NCBI GenBank assembly: GCA_038250905.1
Contig: JBBSBV010000022.1
Location: 1-64,000, forward strand
DNA from: JAENVU01 sp038250905
GTDB lineage: Bacteria; Actinomycetota; Acidimicrobiia; IMCC26256; JAENVU01
Direction: 5' to 3'
DNA: 64,000 nucleotides
The notes beneath the pieces are model-generated. The model was not told the DNA's origin. It ran no database searches and saw nothing but the letters and a program-made list of their open reading frames with translations. The position numbers and the translations under genes are program-made. Shown piece after piece: positions 17,716 through 26,871 of the stretch (its first letter is position 1; each line of letters starts with the position of its first letter).

Positions 17716-18573
17716 TCACGCGAGCACGCGCTTGCGGAATCCGGCGAGGCCGACCGCGATGAACAACGCGGAGAACCCGATCACCGCCGGGTAGACCGCC
17801 CACAGACTCATGTGTGGCCCGGCGGTGAGCGCGGCCCGGAATCCCTCGCACATGTAGACGAGCGGGTTCACGAGAATCAGCTTCTGGAGCCACGGGACCG
17901 TGTGCAGCGACTGCCACGGGTAGTAGATGCACCCGAGCATCGTGAGCGGCAACACGATGATGCCGAAGAGCATCGGGACCGTGCGAGGTTCGAACCGGGT
18001 CCCGAACGCGAGGCCGAGAGCTCCGCACATGAAGCAGCACAGCGGCGTCAGGGTGAGCAGCACCAACCAGTGGATGTCGAGGTGCACCGGCGTCGCGGGC
18101 ACGAACTTGGCGATCGGGAACACGAGGATCGCGCTCACCGCACCGAAGAGGGCACCCGCGGTCACCTTCTCGAGCGCGACGAGACTCACCGGCATCGGAG
18201 CCAGGACCCGGTCCTCGATCTCCCTGGTGTACCCGAACTCCTGCACCATCGGTAGCGCCACCGACTGGATGCCCTGGAAGATGATCGCGAGTCCCACCAC
18301 GCCGGCGACCAGCGCGGTGGAGAACCCGGCCGCGCCGGCACCGCCGCCCACACCCTGACCGATCTTCGGGAACACGTACGCGAACACGAAGACCAGCAGG
18401 AGCGGCTGGAGGAGCGTCCGCGGGATGAACTCCTTCCAGTTCTTGCGCAGCACCACCAGGTCGCGCAGCAACAACGCGAGGAAGGCGACCGAGGCCGCGG
18501 CCCGCGGCGAGCGGGCCGGCACGAGTTCGGCGCGGGTCGGTGGAGTGGCGCGGGCGGGCGCGGTCGTCGTCAT
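17716..18573 (-). CDS. ABC-2 type exporter permease
   Basis: A 285-residue permease with six hydrophobic segments and the ABC-2 features (NWKEFIPRTLLQPLLLVFVF at the start, then MPMVQEFG-like and YYPWQSLHTVPWLQ loops). It pairs with the ATPase encoded immediately upstream (ATGA overlap). Together they form a DrrAB-like drug, lipid or polysaccharide exporter. Confidence 0.9.
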   Translation of the reverse strand: MTTTAPARATPPTRAELVPARSPRAAASVAFLALLLRDLVVLRKNWKEFIPRTLLQPLLLVFVFAYVFPKIGQGVGGGAGAAGFSTALVAGVVGLAIIFQGIQSVALPMVQEFGYTREIEDRVLAPMPVSLVALEKVTAGALFGAVSAILVFPIAKFVPATPVHLDIHWLVLLTLTPLCCFMCGALGLAFGTRFEPRTVPMLFGIIVLPLTMLGCIYYPWQSLHTVPWLQKLILVNPLVYMCEGFRAALTAGPHMSLWAVYPAVIGFSALFIAVGLAGFRKRVLA

Positions 18574-19514
18574 TCGCGCAGGTCCTTTCCGGTGAGGGCG
18601 ATGAACACCGTCTCGAGGGTGGTGGCGGTGGCGGAGAGGTCGGTGACGGTGAAGCCGGCCGCTTCGGCGACGTCGATGACCCGAGGCAGGATCCCCTCCG
18701 TCCGCGCGGTCCAGAGCCGCACCACGCCGTCGGCCGGTTCCACCTTCGACGCCTCCGTCACCCCGGCACGCAATGCCTCGGCCAGCAGTTCGGTGTCGCC
18801 CTCGGCGGTGACCGTCACCATGGCGTCGATCCCGATCGACTGCTTGAGGGCCGACGGCGTGTCGGAGGCCAGCAACGTGCCGTGGTCGATGATGGCCAGC
18901 CGGTCACAGAGTTGGTCGGCTTCTTCCATGTAATGCGTGGTCAGCAGGATGGTCTGCCCGTCACGGTGGAGTTCACCCAGGATCTCCCACAACGCGATGC
19001 GGCTCTGCGGGTCGAGGCCGGCGGTCGGCTCGTCGAGGAAGAGGATCGCGGGCCGGTGCATGATCGCCCGCGCCACCATGAGCCGCTGCGCCATCCCGCC
19101 GCTCAGCGCGAGCACCGGGACCCGCGCCCGATCGGCAAGCCGGAACTGGTCGAGCAGGCGATGGGCCTCGGCCTTCGCGGTGCGGGCGGTCATCCCGAAG
19201 AAGCGACCGTGGAAGTAGAGGTTCTCGAACACGTCGAGGGACCGGTCCAGGGTGTTGGTCTGGGGCACGACGCCGATGACCTGCTTCGCCCGCGTCGGGT
19301 GCGCCACCACATCGACGCCGTCGACGTAGGCCTTGCCGCCGGTCGGGATGACGCGCGTGGTGAGCATGCCGGCCGTCGTCGTCTTCCCGGCACCGTTCGG
19401 ACCGAGCAGACCGAAGATCTCGCCCGCCTCGACCTCGAGGTCGAGCTGGTCGACGGCCCGGATGTCACCCGGATACACCTTGGTCAACTGCTCGGTACGG
19501 ATGACAACGTCCAT
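18570..19514 (-). CDS. ABC-2 exporter ATP-binding protein (DrrA-like)
   Basis: A 314-residue ATPase: Walker A GPNGAGKTT, signature LSGGMAQR and Walker B ILFLDEPTAG, with a long C-terminal extension as in DrrA-type exporters. The start MDVVIRTEQL at 19514 is chosen as the first residue of the conserved domain. A longer in-frame start at 19541 adds only repeat-derived sequence. Coupled to the permease by ATGA. Confidence 0.9.
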   Translation of the reverse strand: MDVVIRTEQLTKVYPGDIRAVDQLDLEVEAGEIFGLLGPNGAGKTTTAGMLTTRVIPTGGKAYVDGVDVVAHPTRAKQVIGVVPQTNTLDRSLDVFENLYFHGRFFGMTARTAKAEAHRLLDQFRLADRARVPVLALSGGMAQRLMVARAIMHRPAILFLDEPTAGLDPQSRIALWEILGELHRDGQTILLTTHYMEEADQLCDRLAIIDHGTLLASDTPSALKQSIGIDAMVTVTAEGDTELLAEALRAGVTEASKVEPADGVVRLWTARTEGILPRVIDVAEAAGFTVTDLSATATTLETVFIALTGKDLRE

Positions 19515-19523
19515 ACGTCCATA

Positions 19524-19605
19524 CTGCTCGTTCGCTCGCACTCCTGACGGTCATGCCTCACGTGGGCTCGCTGCCTCGCGGCTCGCTCCGCAGGCTCCGC
19601 TCGGG
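19524..19605 (+). repeat. Dispersed intergenic repeat, type 2, copy A
   Basis: About 80 bp of Ser/Arg-codon-like CTCGCT-rich sequence. Its core from 19532 matches the reverse strand of 29757-29838 at roughly 34 of 40 positions. It lies in the gap between a DrrA-type ATPase and a hydrolase. Confidence 0.55.
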
Positions 19606-19664
19606 TTGGAGTTCGGGTCGAGCGGTCGCCTGCCGCCCGATCGCTCGTGACGTAGCTTCCCGTC

Positions 19665-20546
19665 ATGAGTGACCCAAAGCGCATCACGGTCCGGGACATC
19701 GACTTCGCGTATCTGGAGGCGGGGCCCGTCGACGGTCCGCTCGCGTTGTGCCTGCACGGGTTCCCGGACCATGCGCACACATGGAACCTGCTGATGCCCG
19801 AACTGGCGGCGGCGGGCTACCACGTCGTCGCACCGTGGTTGCGGGGATACGCGCCCACGGGACTCGCGCCCGACGGCAACTACCAGACCGCATCGGTCGC
19901 GCTCGACGCACTCGCCCTGGCCGACGCGTTCGCCGGCGACGGTGATGCCGTGCTGATCGGTCACGACTGGGGCGCGATCTCGTCGTACGCCGCGGTCGGC
20001 CACCGGCCCGAGCGTTTCTCCAAGTTCGTCTCGCTCGCCGTCCCGCACTCGAGCGGGCTCATGCCGATGTTCTTCACGCCCCAGCAGCTGCAGCGGTCGT
20101 TCTACGTGTTCTTCTTCCAGACCCCGCTCGCGCCGATGATCGTGCCGGCGAACGACTTCGAGTTCATCGACTACCTCTGGAGCAACTGGTCACCCGGCCA
20201 CACGCCCGACGCGGAGTACATGCGGGCACTGAAGGACACGCTGGGATCGCCGGGCACCATCGAGGCCGCGATCGACTACTACCGCTACACGCTCGGCACG
20301 CTGCCCGGCGACCCTGCCCTCGCCGAGATCGGTGCCGCCGCCGACGGCCCGATCAACGTCCCCACGCTGTACCTGCACGGCATCGACTGCGGGTGCATGG
20401 GTGTGGAGTCGGCGAACGAGGAGCTGCTGCGACCGAACTTCCCGGCCGGCCTCGAGCTGCATCTCATCCCCGACGCCGGGCACTTCCTCCACCGGGACCA
20501 GCCCGAGCAGGTCAACCGGCTGATCCTCGATTTCCTGACCCCCTGA
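19665..20546 (+). CDS. Alpha/beta hydrolase (epoxide hydrolase-like)
   Basis: A 293-residue alpha/beta hydrolase. HGFPD (31-35) forms the oxyanion region, and the nucleophile elbow is GHDWG with D101, an Asp nucleophile as in epoxide hydrolases and haloalkane dehalogenases. DAGHFLH near the C-terminus gives the catalytic His. The cap carries YYRYTLGTLPGD. TAGCTT lies exactly 6 bases before the ATG, so it is leaderless. Substrate unknown. Confidence 0.87.
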   Translation: MSDPKRITVRDIDFAYLEAGPVDGPLALCLHGFPDHAHTWNLLMPELAAAGYHVVAPWLRGYAPTGLAPDGNYQTASVALDALALADAFAGDGDAVLIGHDWGAISSYAAVGHRPERFSKFVSLAVPHSSGLMPMFFTPQQLQRSFYVFFFQTPLAPMIVPANDFEFIDYLWSNWSPGHTPDAEYMRALKDTLGSPGTIEAAIDYYRYTLGTLPGDPALAEIGAAADGPINVPTLYLHGIDCGCMGVESANEELLRPNFPAGLELHLIPDAGHFLHRDQPEQVNRLILDFLTP

Positions 20547-20613
20547 CCCCCAACCCGCCTTCTCGCACACGAGCCGCACGCCAGGTCAGGCAGAACGAGC
20601 GACGGAATCGCGG

Positions 20614-21393
20614 TCAGGGAGCCGCGATCCGGTGCAGTTCCGGGTACGCCTTGTTCATCGAGGCGCCGTCGACGAACAGCGTGTCCCCACTCACCCAGCG
20701 GCCTTCGTCACTCACGAGGAAGAGCGCGGCGTCGGCGATGTCCTCCGGCTGCCCCGCGCGACCGAGCGGCGTCGACGCGACGTAGGCCTCGCGGATCGCC
20801 GGGACGATCTGAGTGAAGGCGGTGAGTGGGGTGTCGATGAAGCCCGGCCCGATGCCGGCCACACGCACACCGCTGGGTCCGAGTTCCATCGCGGCACACC
20901 GGGTGAGCATCTCGACCGCGGCCTTGGAGCAGCAGTACGCGCTCATGCCCTCGGCCGGCACGCGTGCGTTGATCGACGCGATATTCACGATCACACCGGA
21001 TCCGGCCGTTCGCATCACCTGGGCCTCGTGCTTGACCGAGAGCATGACGCCGGTGAGGTTCGTGTCGATCACGGCCCGCCACTCGTCGACGGGATGGTCG
21101 GCGACGAACCCGAACGTACCGAAGCCGGCGGCGTTCACCGCGAGGTCGAGCGCGCCGAACTCGCTCGTGGCCCGCGCCACCGCCCGCTCGACATCTGCCT
21201 CGACGGTCACGTCGATCTGCTCGGTGACCACGGCCGCGCCGAGTTCGGTCGCGGCGGCGGCCAACGCTTCGGGATTCCGGTCGGCGAGCACCACCCGGGC
21301 CCCCTCGGCCACGAACCGACGCGCACAGGCGAGCCCGATCCCGGACGCCCCTCCCGTGATGAATCCGACGCGACCCTCGATCCGACCCGACAC
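20614..21393 (-). CDS. Short-chain dehydrogenase/reductase
   Basis: A 259-residue classical SDR: TGGASGIG (13-20), NAAG (87-90), catalytic Y153 and K157 (YCCSK). D38 after beta-2 (LADRN) favours NAD(H). The GTG start has GAGGGGAG as its ribosome site, with a -10 TAGGGT about 25 bases further upstream, so this one has a real leader. No operon partners. Confidence 0.9.
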   Translation of the reverse strand: MSGRIEGRVGFITGGASGIGLACARRFVAEGARVVLADRNPEALAAAATELGAAVVTEQIDVTVEADVERAVARATSEFGALDLAVNAAGFGTFGFVADHPVDEWRAVIDTNLTGVMLSVKHEAQVMRTAGSGVIVNIASINARVPAEGMSAYCCSKAAVEMLTRCAAMELGPSGVRVAGIGPGFIDTPLTAFTQIVPAIREAYVASTPLGRAGQPEDIADAALFLVSDEGRWVSGDTLFVDGASMNKAYPELHRIAAP

Positions 21394-21463
21394 CGTTGCT
21401 CCCCTCGTCTGGTCGTGTGACCCTAGGGGCCGCGGAGCGGACGCGGCGCCCAGGTGGGCGGCG

Positions 21464-23683
21464 TCAGCGCGCGGCGCCGACGAGCTCGCGCTCGTCCCCC
21501 GGGCCCGGAGCCGGCTCCGGGATCGGCGCGCCCTCGAGATCCAGGTGGGGCAAGATCCGGTCGAGCCAGCGCGGCAGCCACCAGTTGGCGTCGCCGAGCA
21601 GCTCCATCGTCGCCGGCACCAGCACCAGCCGGATGATCGTCGCGTCGACGAACACCGCCGTGGCCAGCCCGAGGCCCATCATCTTCACGGTCGGCTCGTC
21701 CACGAGGACGAAGCTGAGGAACACACAGATCATGATGAGTGCGGCCGAGGTGATCACGCGTGCGGTCGCGGCGAGCCCGGTCGGCACCGCTTCCCTGGCG
21801 TTGCCCGTGCGCAACCATTCCTCCCGTACGCGCGACAGCAGGAACACCTCGTAGTCCATCGAGAGCCCGAAGAGGATGGCGAACATCATCATCGGGATGA
21901 AGCTCACGATGGGGAGACTCTGCTCCACGCCGAACAGCCCGCGGAACCAGCCCCACTGGAACACCGCCACGATCACGCCGTACGCCGCGCCGATGGAGAG
22001 CACGTTCATGATCGCGGCCTTGAGCGGGACGAGCAGCGATCGGAAGACGATCGTCAACAACAGGAAGCTGAGCCCGATCACCACGCCGATGAACCACGGC
22101 AGGCGGGTGGCGATGCGGTCGGAGATGTCGATGAAGGCCGCGGTGGAACCGCCGACGTACACCTTGACGTCGTGCCCGCCCACCGAAGCGGGGATCACGT
22201 CGCCGCGCAGACGTCCGACCAAGTCACTCGTGGCGGCGGCCTGCGGCGACGACTTCGGGAGCACGCGGATGACCGCGGTGTCACCGACCGGGTTCAGGCG
22301 CGCCGCGCCCACGGCCTGGACATCCGAGTCCTTCGCCACCGCGGCGACCAACCCGGTGAGCCCGGTCGTGCCGCTGCCCGCGGGGACCTCGGCCACGAGC
22401 AGGAGCGGACCGTTGAAGCCCTTGCCGAATCCGGTGCCGAGGAGGTCGTACGCACGGCGTTGCGTGGACGTCGTCGCGAGCGTCCCGGCGTCGGTCTGAC
22501 CGAGGCGCATCGACAGCGCGGGCGCGGCGAGCGCGAGCAACACCACGACGCTCCCGATCATGTAGCGCCACGGCTTGCCCGCGACGTGCTTCGCCCAGCG
22601 GACCCAGAACCCGTTGCGCAGGCGCTCCGGGTGCATCTCGGTTTCGACCTGGTGGCGCTTCACCCACGGCAGGCGTCCACTGTTGATCTTCGTGCCGGCC
22701 AATCCGAGCAGCGCGGGCAGGAGGGTGATCGCGGCCAGTACCGACACCGCCACCACGACCGCGGAGGAGAAGCCCATCGCCGTGACCGTCGGGATGCCGG
22801 CGACCACGAGACCACAGATCGCGATCACGACGGTGGTCCCGGCGAAGACGACCGCCATCCCGGACGTGCCGTTGGCGTGCCCGGCGGAGTCGGCGACGTT
22901 CATGCCGCCGGCGAGTTGCTCGCGATGGCGCGTGACGACGAACAGCGCGTAGTCGATGCCCACGCCGAGCCCGATCATCGTGGCGATCGTGGTTGCGACC
23001 TGTGAGATGTCGAAGAAGTTGGTGAGGACCGTGACCGCCGAGAGCCCGACCGCGAGCCCGACGAGCGCGGTGCCGATCGGCACGCCCATGGCGACCACCG
23101 AGCCGAAGGCGAGGAGCAGCACCACCATGGCGGCGAGGAGTCCGTAGATCTCCGTACTGCCGAGATCCGGGCGCTCGCCGGCGCGTGCGACCTCGCCGCC
23201 GAACTCCACCTGGAGGCCGGCGTCGCGCGCCGGTTGCATCGCGGCTTCGAGGCGGTCGAGGTCGGCGGCCTTCATCGCGCTGGCGGCCTTCGCGTAGTTC
23301 ACCACCGCGTACCCGATGTCGCCGCGCTTCGCGAGTCCGTTCGCGCCGGCTTCGGTCGGGCTCACCACTGCGGTGACCCCGGCGATCTGCTTCACGCGGG
23401 CGAGTGACGCGTCGATCGCCGCGGCGTTGGCCGGGTCGGCGAGCGCACCGGTCGTGCTGTGCAGCACGACCTGGGCGGTGGCACCGGCCTGGGCGGGGAA
23501 CCGTTGCTTCAGGAGGTCGGTGGCCCGCTGGCTCTCCGTGCCGGGGATCATGAAGCTCTCGCTGTAGCCCGTGGCGTTCGCGGCGCCGAGGCCGACGATG
23601 ATCGCGAGCAGCACCCACGCGCCGATCGTCCGCCACGGGTGCCGCGCGCACGATCGTCCCAGTCGTTCCAGGAAGCTCGACAT
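21464..23683 (-). CDS. MMPL/RND-type transporter
   Basis: A 739-residue exporter of the MMPL family. It has one N-terminal helix, an extracytoplasmic domain, five helices, a second extracytoplasmic domain, then six helices. The motif GLGVGIDYALFVVTRHREQL in the first repeat and the matching FGLSMDYEVFLLSRVREEW in the second supply the proton-relay Asp-Tyr pairs. A ribosome site TAAGGAG precedes the ATG. It is divergent from a TetR gene whose operator overlaps its -35. Likely an exporter of lipids or toxic hydrophobics. Confidence 0.92.
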   Translation of the reverse strand: MSSFLERLGRSCARHPWRTIGAWVLLAIIVGLGAANATGYSESFMIPGTESQRATDLLKQRFPAQAGATAQVVLHSTTGALADPANAAAIDASLARVKQIAGVTAVVSPTEAGANGLAKRGDIGYAVVNYAKAASAMKAADLDRLEAAMQPARDAGLQVEFGGEVARAGERPDLGSTEIYGLLAAMVVLLLAFGSVVAMGVPIGTALVGLAVGLSAVTVLTNFFDISQVATTIATMIGLGVGIDYALFVVTRHREQLAGGMNVADSAGHANGTSGMAVVFAGTTVVIAICGLVVAGIPTVTAMGFSSAVVVAVSVLAAITLLPALLGLAGTKINSGRLPWVKRHQVETEMHPERLRNGFWVRWAKHVAGKPWRYMIGSVVVLLALAAPALSMRLGQTDAGTLATTSTQRRAYDLLGTGFGKGFNGPLLLVAEVPAGSGTTGLTGLVAAVAKDSDVQAVGAARLNPVGDTAVIRVLPKSSPQAAATSDLVGRLRGDVIPASVGGHDVKVYVGGSTAAFIDISDRIATRLPWFIGVVIGLSFLLLTIVFRSLLVPLKAAIMNVLSIGAAYGVIVAVFQWGWFRGLFGVEQSLPIVSFIPMMMFAILFGLSMDYEVFLLSRVREEWLRTGNAREAVPTGLAATARVITSAALIMICVFLSFVLVDEPTVKMMGLGLATAVFVDATIIRLVLVPATMELLGDANWWLPRWLDRILPHLDLEGAPIPEPAPGPGDERELVGAAR

Positions 23684-23752
23684 GACCGCTCCTTACGCGA
23701 TCCGCCCCGTCCCCGGAGCGGGTGACCTCTGCTTGGCCCCACGGCCCGGTCG

Positions 23753-23781
23753 ATCCTACGGGAAGTGGCAGAGTCTGCCAA
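23753..23781 (-). promoter_or_regulatory. Promoter and TetR operator for the MMPL exporter
   Basis: On the minus strand, -35 TTGGCA (23781-23776) and -10 TAGGAT (23758-23753) are 17 bp apart. The palindrome TGGCAG-AGT-CTGCCA (23766-23780) overlaps the -35 and spacer, so a bound repressor would block RNA polymerase. Confidence 0.7.
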
Positions 23782-23846
23782 GAGGGCAGCGCGTGCCGTT
23801 TGACACATTGCGCCACAGCATGGGGATTTCATGACACCCTGGGCCC

Positions 23847-24473
23847 ATGCAGGGTTCGTCGGAACTGCGGGAGACCACCCGGCGCGGGCTGCGCGAGCGC
23901 AACAAGTTGCGCACCCGCCAGGAGATTGCCGACGCCACGCTGCGCCTCGCCGCCGAACGGGGCCTGGAGCACGTGACCGTGGAGCAGATCGCGGCCGCGG
24001 CCGACATCGCGCCCCGCACCTTCTTCCGGTATTTCGACTCCAAGGAGGATGCCCTCCTGGCGGATCATTCGGACCGACTCGAGTTACTCCGCGAGACGCT
24101 TCACGCGCGCCCCGCAACCGAGGGCCCGCTGACCGCCGTCCGGGCCGCGATCCTCGAGGTGGTGGGCGATCTCGAGGAGCACCGAGACGTCATGCTGAGC
24201 AAGGTGCGCCTGACCGAGGCGAACCCCACCCTTCGGGCCCAGAGCCTCGAGCGCATGGGGGATCTCGAGCGGACGATCGCCGAGGCGCTCGCGACGCGCT
24301 CGGGCGTGGACCTCGAGACCGACTTCCGGCCGTTCATCATCGCGGGCGCGGTCTGCTCTGCCATGCGGGTCGCGATCGACCGCTGGGGCGCAACGGGCGG
24401 CCAGGGCGACCTCACCGAGATGGTGGAGCGGGCCCTCGACCTCCTCGACGGTGGCCTCGACCACTCGATCTGA
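23847..24473 (+). CDS. TetR/AcrR-family regulator, divergent from MMPL exporter
   Basis: A 208-residue repressor. Its N-terminal TetR HTH (about 15-60) is followed by a C-terminal dimer/ligand domain. CACCCT is placed 6 bases before the ATG, implying a leaderless start. The divergent layout and an operator in the MMPL promoter make it the likely local repressor of that exporter. The inducer is unknown. Confidence 0.9.
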   Translation: MQGSSELRETTRRGLRERNKLRTRQEIADATLRLAAERGLEHVTVEQIAAAADIAPRTFFRYFDSKEDALLADHSDRLELLRETLHARPATEGPLTAVRAAILEVVGDLEEHRDVMLSKVRLTEANPTLRAQSLERMGDLERTIAEALATRSGVDLETDFRPFIIAGAVCSAMRVAIDRWGATGGQGDLTEMVERALDLLDGGLDHSI

Positions 24474-24552
24474 CCGGCGCTCCCGGCTCACCCCGACCCG
24501 GGGCCCGGAGCGGATGGCCCGCCTCGCGCCCATCCGTCGGTAGCGTTTCCCC

Positions 24553-25494
24553 GTGCCCAGCCACCATCACGCACCGGGGTCGACGGCGAGTCCCGAAGCC
24601 CGCCGCCGCGCGCTCACCCTCGCACTCGTGGCCAACGCCGCGCTGCTGGTGGTCCAACTCGTCACCGCCGTGGCGTTCGGTTCCCTCGCCCTCCTCGCCG
24701 ACACCGCCCATCTCGCCACCGACGTCCTCGCCCTCGGCCTCTCACTCACTGCGCTGCTGATCAGCGGCCGGCCCGCGTCGGCCCGGACCACGTACGGCTG
24801 GGCGCGCGCCGAGGTGCTCGCCGCGCTCGCCAACGCGATGTTGCTCATCGGTGCATCGGCCTGGATCGTCTGGGAGGCCGTCGGCCGCTTCTCCGATCCC
24901 CACTCGATCGATGGCGTCGGGGTGGCCGTCGTCGGCACCCTCGCACTCGCCGTGAACGCCGGCAGCGCGTATGCGGTCGGTCGGGTGAGCGGTGAGAACC
25001 TCAACCTGCGCGGCGCGTTCCTCCACCTGGTGTCCGACGCGGTCGGTTCGCTCGGCGTCGTCGTTGCGGGCGTGGTGGTGGCGACGACCGATGCGGACTG
25101 GGCGGACCCGGCGATCTCGCTAGCCATCACCGCACTGGTCCTCGTGGCCACGTGGGGCTTGCTGCGCGACGCGACGAGCGTGCTCCTCGAACGCGCGCCG
25201 CGCGGGGTCGACTCGGTCGTCATCGAGACCGCGCTCCGGGCCCAACCCGAGGTGGAGGCGGTCCACCACCTCCACGTCTGGTCCCTGGGATCGGAGAGCG
25301 CGGCCCTGTCGGTCCACGTGGTGCTCACCGGTGAACCGTCGCTCCACGACGCGCAAGTGGTCGGGAACCGCCTCCGGGCCCTCGTGAGCACCGAGTTCGG
25401 CATCGATCACGCCACCATCGAACTCGAATGTCACGACTGTGCCGACCCCGTGCACGGATCGGAGCCCACCGGCGCGTCAGACTTGTCGGTATGA
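24553..25494 (+). CDS. Cation diffusion facilitator (CzcD-like) metal exporter
   Basis: A 313-residue CDF transporter with six helices. The metal-site motif HLATD lies in TM2 and HLVSDAVGS in TM5, and a His-rich N-terminus (SHHHAPG) and a C-terminal cytoplasmic domain (HHLHVWSLGSES) are present. It probably exports Zn2+ or a similar divalent ion. The GTG start lies 6 bases after TAGCGT (24541-24546), so it is leaderless. Overlaps the DUF305 gene by 4 bp (ATGA). Confidence 0.92.
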   Translation: MPSHHHAPGSTASPEARRRALTLALVANAALLVVQLVTAVAFGSLALLADTAHLATDVLALGLSLTALLISGRPASARTTYGWARAEVLAALANAMLLIGASAWIVWEAVGRFSDPHSIDGVGVAVVGTLALAVNAGSAYAVGRVSGENLNLRGAFLHLVSDAVGSLGVVVAGVVVATTDADWADPAISLAITALVLVATWGLLRDATSVLLERAPRGVDSVVIETALRAQPEVEAVHHLHVWSLGSESAALSVHVVLTGEPSLHDAQVVGNRLRALVSTEFGIDHATIELECHDCADPVHGSEPTGASDLSV

Positions 25495-26207
25495 CGATCG
25501 CCACCGAAGAGACGCTGAGCGGGTCGGGCCCGGTCGACCCCACCGACCCGGACAACGACTCCGACGAGGGCGGTGGGAGCGGCTTCGGCGCCACCGGCCG
25601 CGGGATGTGGATCGTGCTCCTCGCGGCGGCCCTGGTACTCGGCGGCGCCGTCGGTTGGCGCGTCGGTCGGTCTCAGGGCGACCCCACGATCCCGGGCCGC
25701 ACCTCGGTCGACGTCGGGTTCTTCCAGGACATGAGCACGCACCACAACCAGGCGGTCAGCATGGGGTTCACCTACCTCGCCTACGGAACGGATCCGCTGC
25801 TCCGCCAGATCGCGGGCGAGATCGTCACGTACCAAGCCTCGGAGATCGGCGTGATGGGCGAGTACCTCACCACGTGGCATCAGGCGGGAACCGAGAACGA
25901 CAGCGCGATGGCCTGGATGGGGATGCGCGTCCCGCGCAACGACATGCCCGGACTCGCGACGAAGTCTCAGCTCGCGACCCTGGCCGCCGCGCGCGGTGAC
26001 GCGCTCGATCAGGAGTTCACCCGCCTCATGATCGACCACCACGCCGCGGGAATCCACATGGCCGACTACGCCGGGCCGCACGCGATCACGGCGGCCGTGA
26101 AACGGTGGGCCGCGTCGATGGCCGACGGGCAGCGGGGCGAGATCGCGGAGATGAACCGCTGGCGGGTGAACCACGGCATGACCGCGGTCCCCGTCCACCT
26201 CGCCTGA
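25491..26207 (+). CDS. DUF305-family membrane-anchored protein
   Basis: A 238-residue protein with one N-terminal membrane anchor (about 37-57) and an extracytoplasmic DUF305 four-helix domain. The paired His-rich helices DMSTHHNQAV and MIDHHAAGIHMADY are typical. DUF305 proteins often accompany metal-resistance genes. Translational coupling to the CDF exporter supports a role in periplasmic metal handling, but this is inference. Confidence 0.85.
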   Translation: MTIATEETLSGSGPVDPTDPDNDSDEGGGSGFGATGRGMWIVLLAAALVLGGAVGWRVGRSQGDPTIPGRTSVDVGFFQDMSTHHNQAVSMGFTYLAYGTDPLLRQIAGEIVTYQASEIGVMGEYLTTWHQAGTENDSAMAWMGMRVPRNDMPGLATKSQLATLAAARGDALDQEFTRLMIDHHAAGIHMADYAGPHAITAAVKRWAASMADGQRGEIAEMNRWRVNHGMTAVPVHLA

Positions 26208-26208
26208 G

Positions 26209-26712
26209 TCAGTCGGTCGGGTACGGACGCTGGCGCGGCTTGGCGAATTCGCGCTTCGGGACCATCACCTTGCGCTTGAAGTAGCAGACCTCTTCGCCAC
26301 GCTGGTTGTACCCGAAGGTCTCGACGCCCACGATGCCGCGGTCGGGCTTACTCGAACTCTCCTTCTTCTCGAGCACGCGCGTCTCCGCGTAGATCGTGTC
26401 GCCGTGGAAGGTGGGCCGCTTGTGCTGGAGCGTCTCGATCTCGAGGTTGGCGATGGCCAACCCGGATACGTCGGGGACGCTCATCCCGAGCACGAGCGAG
26501 TACACGAGATTGCCGACCACCACGTTCTTGCCGAACTGGGTCTGGGTCTCGGCGTACCACGCGTCGGTGTGCAGCGGGTGGTGGTTCATCGTGATCATGC
26601 AGAAGAGGTGGTCGTCGTATTCGGTGATCGTCTTGCCGGGCCAGTGCCGGTAGACGTCTCCGGGCTCGAAATCCTCGTAGTACCGGCCGAAGGGGCGCTC
26701 GTGAACCGTCAT
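26209..26712 (-). CDS. MaoC-like (R)-specific enoyl-CoA hydratase
   Basis: A 167-residue hot-dog-fold protein of the MaoC type: YYEDFEPGDVYRHWPGKTIT at the N-terminus, then D...MNHHPLHTD (about 41-50), which carries the hydratase Asp/His pair. The ATG lies 6 bases after TACGCT and is probably leaderless. Longer in-frame readings would run into the promoter region of the pirin gene. Substrate probably a CoA thioester. Stop codon one base beyond the convergent DUF305 gene end. Confidence 0.88.
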   Translation of the reverse strand: MTVHERPFGRYYEDFEPGDVYRHWPGKTITEYDDHLFCMITMNHHPLHTDAWYAETQTQFGKNVVVGNLVYSLVLGMSVPDVSGLAIANLEIETLQHKRPTFHGDTIYAETRVLEKKESSSKPDRGIVGVETFGYNQRGEEVCYFKRKVMVPKREFAKPRQRPYPTD

Positions 26713-26802
26713 GACCGGAGCGTACCGAGGTCTGTGGAGCGACCGGGAACCCCGCCCGTCATGGCGCCGGTGCAGCAGTGAGCGCAACCAATCGAGTCGT
26801 GA

Positions 26803-26836
26803 CCGGCGACGCCCAACCGGCGACGCCCAACCGGCG
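26803..26836. repeat. Short tandem repeat, 14 bp x 2.4
   Basis: CCGGCGACGCCCAA occurs twice in a row (26803-26816 and 26817-26830), followed by a partial third copy. It lies in the gap between the MaoC-like and pirin genes, just upstream of the pirin -10 box. No function apparent. Confidence 0.7.
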
Positions 26837-26871
26837 CGGCCCCGCCGGCCGGCGCGCTCTACGATCGGGAC

